Shown here: positions 60,898 to 64,000 of the stretch, piece by piece
Layout: each line of letters starts with the position of its first letter
Numbering within the stretch: position 1 is the first letter of the stretch
NCBI GenBank assembly: GCA_964521625.1
Contig: CAZFSM010000020.1
Coordinates: 1-64,000, forward strand
DNA length: 64,000 nt
Direction: 5' to 3'
Source of the DNA: UBA1444 sp964521625
GTDB lineage: Bacteria; Bacillota; Negativicutes; UBA1444
Notes under the pieces: generated by a model
What the model saw: only the letters and a program-made list of their open reading frames with translations
The model's database searches: none
Told to the model about the DNA's origin: nothing
Made by a program: the position numbers and the translations under genes

Positions 60898-62346
60898 TTA
60901 ACCAACCAGTAGCAACAGCGGGTTTTCCAGCAGTTCGCGCAGGCGGGCCATGAATTTGGCGCCAACAGCGCCGTCGATCAGGCGGTGGTCAAAGCCGAGC
61001 ACGAAGTTGCACATCGGTCGGATGACAACCTGACCACTAACGACCACCGGTTTGTCTAATGTGCGGCAGACAGCCAGAATGGCGCTTTCCGGCGGATTGA
61101 TGATCGGCGTGAAATGATCTGTGCCGAACATGCCGAGGTTGGTGACGGTAAAGGTGCCGCCGGAGATTTCGTCCGGTTGCAGTTTGTTGCTTCTCGCCCT
61201 GGCGCCGAGGTCGACCACGGCGGCGCGAATTTCACGCAGACTCTTCGTTTCCGCTGCCCGGATGACCGGCACGATCAAGCCGTCGTCCAGCGATACGGCG
61301 ACGCCCATATTAACCGAGTCGTGATAGACGATCTGGTTACCGCTAATGCTGGCGTTAACGACCGGGATTTCGCCCAGAACCTGCGCGGCGCATTTGATGA
61401 TGATTTCAGTAACCGAGGCTTTCTGCGCCGATGCTTTGGCTAACTGGTCCTTCAGTGCCATAGTTGCTGTCATGTCGACTTCGACGGTCAGATGGACATG
61501 CGGCGCCGTGGTCCAGGACTGGCTCATCCGTTCGGCGATGACTTTGCGCATGCCGACGAGCGGTTTGTTTTTGGCCGGCGCGGCAGCCGCTAAGGGCGCA
61601 GCGCCCTTGACTGCTGCCAGAATGTCGTCTTTCATGATCCGATCGTCTTTGTCAATCGACGATAGTTCTACGCCGATGTCCGCCGCCAGTTTGGCTGCGA
61701 GCGGACTGCTCTTGGCCGCGGTTTTTCCTTCGGCAAGGGCGAGCACATCGCGTTCAACGACGCGGCCGTCAGGGCCGGTAGGAATTACCAGGCTAAGGTC
61801 GACGCCTTTTTCGCGGGCAGCCTTGCGGGAAGCCGGCGAGGCTTTAACCCAGCCGAAGCCGAGAACGTCTCTTTCGATGACCATGCCGTCAGGGCCCGTG
61901 GCAGTGACTTTTGCCAGGTCTATACCGAGTTCTGCCGCCATTTTACGGGCAGCTGGCGAGGCCTTGACCCGGCTGTCGCCGGCTTGGCCCGGCGCGGCAA
62001 CGGGAACAGAAGCTGCCGACGCGGCGGCTGCCACAGCAGTCGTTGTTTCGATCGAACTTGCGCCCATAGCCGTTGCCGCGGCAACCGGCGCTGCGCCGAC
62101 CGCTTCTCCGGCTACGCCAACAAGGCCAACAACGGACTGGACCGGCGCGACTTTGCCTTCCGCTACAAGGATTTCCAATAGAATGCCGCTGGCAGTGGAT
62201 TCGATTTGATTGGTGATTTTGTCGGTGGCGACTTCGTAAAGCAGTTCGCCTTGCGCGACGGCCTCACCGACTTTTTTGAACCATTGGCTGACCGTACCCT
62301 CGGTCATGGTCAGACCGAGTTGCGGCATTTTTATTTCTGAAGCCAT
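60898..62346 (-). CDS. 2-oxoacid dehydrogenase E2 (acyltransferase) with three predicted E3-binding domains
   Basis: 482 aa. Lipoyl domain 1-78 with lipoylated Lys43 in ATDKITN; an Ala-rich linker; three peripheral-subunit-binding domains at about 127-163, 167-203 and 211-246 (the first two exactly 40 residues apart and near copies); catalytic domain 262-482 with FDHRLIDG and H454. Pyruvate, branched-chain 2-oxoacid or acetoin complexes share this layout; one PSBD is normal, three are not. The E1 genes are not in the window. 19 bp after the TRAP dctM gene. Confidence 0.9.
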   Translation of the reverse strand: MASEIKMPQLGLTMTEGTVSQWFKKVGEAVAQGELLYEVATDKITNQIESTASGILLEILVAEGKVAPVQSVVGLVGVAGEAVGAAPVAAATAMGASSIETTTAVAAAASAASVPVAAPGQAGDSRVKASPAARKMAAELGIDLAKVTATGPDGMVIERDVLGFGWVKASPASRKAAREKGVDLSLVIPTGPDGRVVERDVLALAEGKTAAKSSPLAAKLAADIGVELSSIDKDDRIMKDDILAAVKGAAPLAAAAPAKNKPLVGMRKVIAERMSQSWTTAPHVHLTVEVDMTATMALKDQLAKASAQKASVTEIIIKCAAQVLGEIPVVNASISGNQIVYHDSVNMGVAVSLDDGLIVPVIRAAETKSLREIRAAVVDLGARARSNKLQPDEISGGTFTVTNLGMFGTDHFTPIINPPESAILAVCRTLDKPVVVSGQVVIRPMCNFVLGFDHRLIDGAVGAKFMARLRELLENPLLLLVG

Positions 62347-62364
62347 TCTTTGGGTCCCCCTTTT

Positions 62365-63654
62365 TTACATGCCCAGCAACCCCGGCAACCACAAAGATAA
62401 TGCCGGAATTGCGGTTATCAGCGCCAACGCGACACACGACGCATATAAGAACGGAAGCACCGCCTTGGAAATATCGGTCAGACTAAGATCTGCGATATTA
62501 CAGGCCACGTAGAGATTGACGCCTACGGGCGGTGTAATCTGTCCTATTGCCACATTCACAGTGATTATGACGCCAAACCAGATGGGATCAATGTTGTAAA
62601 TTTTGATGATCGGCAGAAAGATCGGCAGCGAAATATAGAAAATCGATATCGCGTCCATGAAGCAGCCCATAATCAGTACGATGACATTTATGATCAACAG
62701 GATCATCCATGGATTTTTAGAGAAATCTAGCATTGCCGCCGATGCGGCTTGGGCTGCACCTTCTGTTGTCAATAGCCAGGCGAACAACGATGCCTCCGAG
62801 ACAATCAGCATGACAACGGCGGATCCAACAGAGGAGTCAATTAACAGCTTCTTTAGTTTTTCCCAGTTGAGTTCCTTGTAAACAACAAATCCGACAAACA
62901 GGCCGTAAATTGCAGCCACTCCTGCCGCTTCCGTGGGCGTAAATACACCGCCATAGATGCCGCCGAGAATGATAACCGGCGTCATCAAGCCCCACAGAGC
63001 ATCTTTAAAGGCCGCCCAAATTTCTGCGCCGCTGGCGCGTTTTCCACTGCCGCCATAACCGCGCTTTTTGGAAATATAATAGCTTACAATGGCCAGCGCC
63101 AGGCCAACAACGAGCCCAGGAACCACTCCGGCCATAAACAGTTTGCCGATTGACACCTCGGCAATAACACCATATACGACGAACGCAATGCTAGGTGGAA
63201 TGATAATGCCGATTGCACCGGCATTGGCCATGAGTGCAGAGGAAAACCCCTTGTCATAACCGGCTTTTACCATCGCAGGGATCATGATCGTACCGAGCGC
63301 AGCAACTGTTGCTGGCCCGGAGCCGGATATCGCCGCAAAAAAGCAGCAGGTGACAACACCGACGATTGCCAGACCACCGGTAATGTGACCGACGCAAACG
63401 TCAGCAAATTTAATCAGACGACTGGAAACGCCAGCCGCTTCCATCACCACGCCGGCTAAAATGAAAAACGGAATCGCCAATAGGGCAAATTTCGCTGTCG
63501 CAGCATACATCGTCAGCGGAAATACTTCTAGCGGTCCACCCGATAGATATATCGTGATCAGGCTTGCCATGCCGAGACCGACGGCAATCGGCGTATTCCA
63601 GAGCAAAAGGAACCCAAACACGATAAACAGAAAAATCGTGGGATCCATGAACAT
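62365..63654 (-). CDS. TRAP transporter large membrane subunit, DctM
   Basis: 429 aa, about 12 segments. FFAAISGSGPATVAALGTIMIPAMVKAGYDKGFSSALMANAGAIGIIIPPSIAFVVYG and GGVFTPTEAAGVAAIYGLFV are DctM blocks. Start overlaps the dctQ stop (TAATG). Being in front of an E2/E3 pair, it probably imports the oxoacid or a precursor (inferred). Confidence 0.92.
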   Translation of the reverse strand: MFMDPTIFLFIVFGFLLLWNTPIAVGLGMASLITIYLSGGPLEVFPLTMYAATAKFALLAIPFFILAGVVMEAAGVSSRLIKFADVCVGHITGGLAIVGVVTCCFFAAISGSGPATVAALGTIMIPAMVKAGYDKGFSSALMANAGAIGIIIPPSIAFVVYGVIAEVSIGKLFMAGVVPGLVVGLALAIVSYYISKKRGYGGSGKRASGAEIWAAFKDALWGLMTPVIILGGIYGGVFTPTEAAGVAAIYGLFVGFVVYKELNWEKLKKLLIDSSVGSAVVMLIVSEASLFAWLLTTEGAAQAASAAMLDFSKNPWMILLIINVIVLIMGCFMDAISIFYISLPIFLPIIKIYNIDPIWFGVIITVNVAIGQITPPVGVNLYVACNIADLSLTDISKAVLPFLYASCVALALITAIPALSLWLPGLLGM

Positions 63655-64000
63655 TATTCAGTTCCCCCTTTTTTCCAAGCAATCCAGCCTGCCTGCGCAA
63701 ACCGCATGAAGCAGAAGAATGCGCCTACTGTAATTGCCAGGCTGATGGTCCATTCCGGCCAGCCGAGCGCTGGAGTTTGCTGTTTTAACATGATTTGGGT
63801 CTCAATCATATCAAAACTCAAAACAAATAGCAGTGCAAACATGCTCAACGTCAGTAGTGTCACCAGCGCTGACACGATGCGCGAAGCTTTAGCCGGCATA
63901 TACATTAGCAGCAAGTCGAATCCGAGGTGTGCGCCCCGTTTAGCCGCGGCAGCAGCACCAATAAAGCAGCTCCAGACGAATAGATTTGTCGTAATCTCTT
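63654..64000 (-). CDS. TRAP transporter small membrane subunit, DctQ (5' end outside the window)
   Basis: At least 115 codons are visible; the frame is open to the window edge and the start lies beyond it. The visible part has AAAAAKRGAHLGFDLLLMYMPAKA, the conserved region after the second segment of DctQ, and two further membrane segments ending in KKGGTE. The dctP and E1 genes may be further upstream. Confidence 0.85.
   Translation of the reverse strand, partial: EITTNLFVWSCFIGAAAAAKRGAHLGFDLLLMYMPAKASRIVSALVTLLTLSMFALLFVLSFDMIETQIMLKQQTPALGWPEWTISLAITVGAFFCFMRFAQAGWIAWKKGGTE

Noticed and set aside
1..64000. CRISPR arrays and intact insertion sequences
   Set aside because: No regularly spaced direct repeats and no transposase or integrase frame were found in the window.

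Overview
The window looks like part of the chromosome of an anaerobic, amino-acid- and organic-acid-using member of the Negativicutes (Sporomusa-type Firmicutes). This is an inference from gene content: homocysteine-biosynthesis (HcyBio) genes, a DcuC carrier, TRAP and LIV transporters, ferredoxin-rich oxidoreductases, an AtoSC/AtoE/AtoDA fatty-acid module, a eukaryotic-type hexokinase and Firmicutes-style ribosome binding sites. No rRNA or intact tRNA is present. Most of the window is GC-rich; about 5.1-12.5 kb is clearly AT-rich and reads as acquired DNA.

Layout. (1) 84-5.7 kb: prophage early region on the minus strand (amidase, BRO/KilAC antirepressor, Rad50-like ATPase with zinc hook, helicase-loader-like protein, replisome organiser, Cro-like protein) facing a divergent XRE repressor. 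(2) 5.9-8.0 kb: AT-rich cargo with secreted proteins and a decayed BrnT/CopG toxin-antitoxin pair, ending in the 3' half of a tRNA-Sec gene, which I read as the attachment-site copy closing the element. (3) 8.1-12.5 kb: second AT-rich block with an AbiTii-type protein, a DUF4062 protein and unknowns, containing a direct repeat of the sequence that follows the tRNA fragment. (4) 12.6-19.3 kb: core-like genes: small CxxCH protein, a large GAF/PAS/GGDEF/EAL protein, YhcH, Tag glycosylase, hexokinase. (5) 19.5-25.9 kb: fumarase/tartrate-dehydratase-DcuC-DUF1847-PatB operon with a GntR/FCD regulator; both carry the same GGTATACC operator-like palindrome. (6) 26.3-32.4 kb: ato cluster with a sigma-54 promoter. 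(7) 32.5-39.3 kb: PaaK-ACT-HcyBio-NIL/ferredoxin-UPF0280 operon, then an SsuABC/TauABC-type transporter behind a structured leader. (8) 39.5-48.6 kb: FMN-dependent glutamate synthase-like protein, DUF401 permease, monooxygenase, ferredoxin-nitroreductase, mannonate dehydratase and a TRAP transporter. (9) 49.1-57.3 kb: one long minus-strand operon behind a lysine riboswitch: LivK-H-M-G-F plus a four-subunit HcnABC/opine-oxidase-like amine dehydrogenase. (10) 57.4-64 kb: TRAP transporter, 2-oxoacid dehydrogenase E2 and E3, LipB, a PPC protein and LipA as one operon.

The most interesting points are the lysine riboswitch on an uptake-plus-oxidation operon, which suggests scavenging of an N-substituted lysine; the truncated tRNA-Sec attachment site; a family of about 125-215 bp palindromic elements with terminal inverted repeats (four copies); an unclassified terminator-bearing leader RNA; and an E2 protein with three predicted E3-binding domains. 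All calls come from reading the sequence; no database search was run.
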